A stretch of 6,019 bases of DNA from assembly GCA_913031335.1 (NCBI GenBank), contig CAJWGI010000094.1, positions 1-6,019 of the forward strand, written 5' to 3'. The position numbers and the translations under genes were made by a program. Shown here piece after piece: positions 5,858 to 6,019 of this stretch. Each line of letters opens with the position of its first letter. Within the stretch, counting starts at the first letter, position 1. Origin of the DNA: an uncultured Anaerolineales bacterium. Lineage in GTDB: Bacteria > Chloroflexota > Anaerolineae > Anaerolineales > UBA11657. Below the pieces are notes generated by a model that worked only from the letters and a program-made list of their open reading frames with translations, searched no databases and had not been told where the DNA came from.

Positions 5858-6019
5858 TCAACTTATCTCACCCGCGCCACTCTGCAGGCTCTGGGTGGCT
5901 TGCTCGGCCAGCAGGCGGTGTTCGGGCTGCTCCAGTTGCGGGTCTTGTTCCAGTATCTGCTCTGCTTCGTTGATGGTCAGGTCTATCAGTGCCATGTCGC
6001 TCAGGCTGGCCCACTGCAG
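5858..6019 (-). CDS. recG: ATP-dependent DNA helicase RecG, C-terminal end (5' part outside window)
   Basis: Only the last 53 residues are present. They read LSDMALIDLTINEAEQI, then LEQDPQLEQPEHRLL, and end in GAGEIS. The pattern of a short helix, a (D/E)DP-L--PEHR-L block and a Gly-acidic-I/V-S terminus matches the end of RecG as I know it from Chloroflexota and related groups. RecG remodels stalled replication forks and branched DNA. The helicase motifs lie outside the window, so the call rests on this tail and on the common recG-coaD neighbourhood. It ends in TGA, 4 nt before coaD. Confidence 0.8.
   Translation of the reverse strand: MQWASLSDMALIDLTINEAEQILEQDPQLEQPEHRLLAEQATQSLQSGAGEIS

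Overview
This is a compact housekeeping segment with every gene on the minus strand and no mobile element, CRISPR array or RNA gene. In the direction of transcription (right to left) the order is: the 3' end of recG (branched-DNA helicase), coaD (phosphopantetheine adenylyltransferase), a coiled-coil protein of unknown function, rpmF (ribosomal protein L32), fabD (malonyl-CoA:ACP transacylase) and smc (chromosome condensation ATPase). The smc gene fills the left 3.5 kb and runs off the left edge only a few codons short of its expected end.

The DNA is GC-rich. The coiled-coil protein has the N-terminal pattern (SR-IPL...DEDRL-D-ID-MR) that I associate with Chloroflexota and, more distantly, cyanobacteria. 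The start of L32 (MTPLPKRKHSK) and the RecG tail also fit Chloroflexota, perhaps a Dehalococcoidia-like or SAR202-like lineage. This assignment is an inference from memory of the families, not a search result.

Layout: 5858-6019 recG end; 5329-5853 coaD, 4 nt after recG and probably translationally coupled to it; 4811-5293 coiled-coil gene; 4785-4814 a fully consensus sigma70-type promoter (TTGACA, 18 nt, TATAAT) whose -35 box contains the stop codon of the coiled-coil gene; 4574-4756 rpmF; 4525-4552 a rho-independent terminator; 3569-4516 fabD; 1-3524 smc. rpmF is therefore its own short transcription unit inside the gene string. fabD and smc must be reached by readthrough of that terminator or from a weaker promoter inside rpmF (4590-4619).

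The genes serve core functions: DNA repair (recG), CoA supply (coaD), fatty-acid initiation and extension (fabD, which uses CoA thioesters and an acyl carrier protein), translation (rpmF) and chromosome segregation (smc). I found no evidence of a novel biosynthetic, defence or mobile system. The points worth a second look are the transcription architecture around rpmF and fabD, the lack of Shine-Dalgarno sequences before fabD and smc, and the uncharacterised coiled-coil protein.
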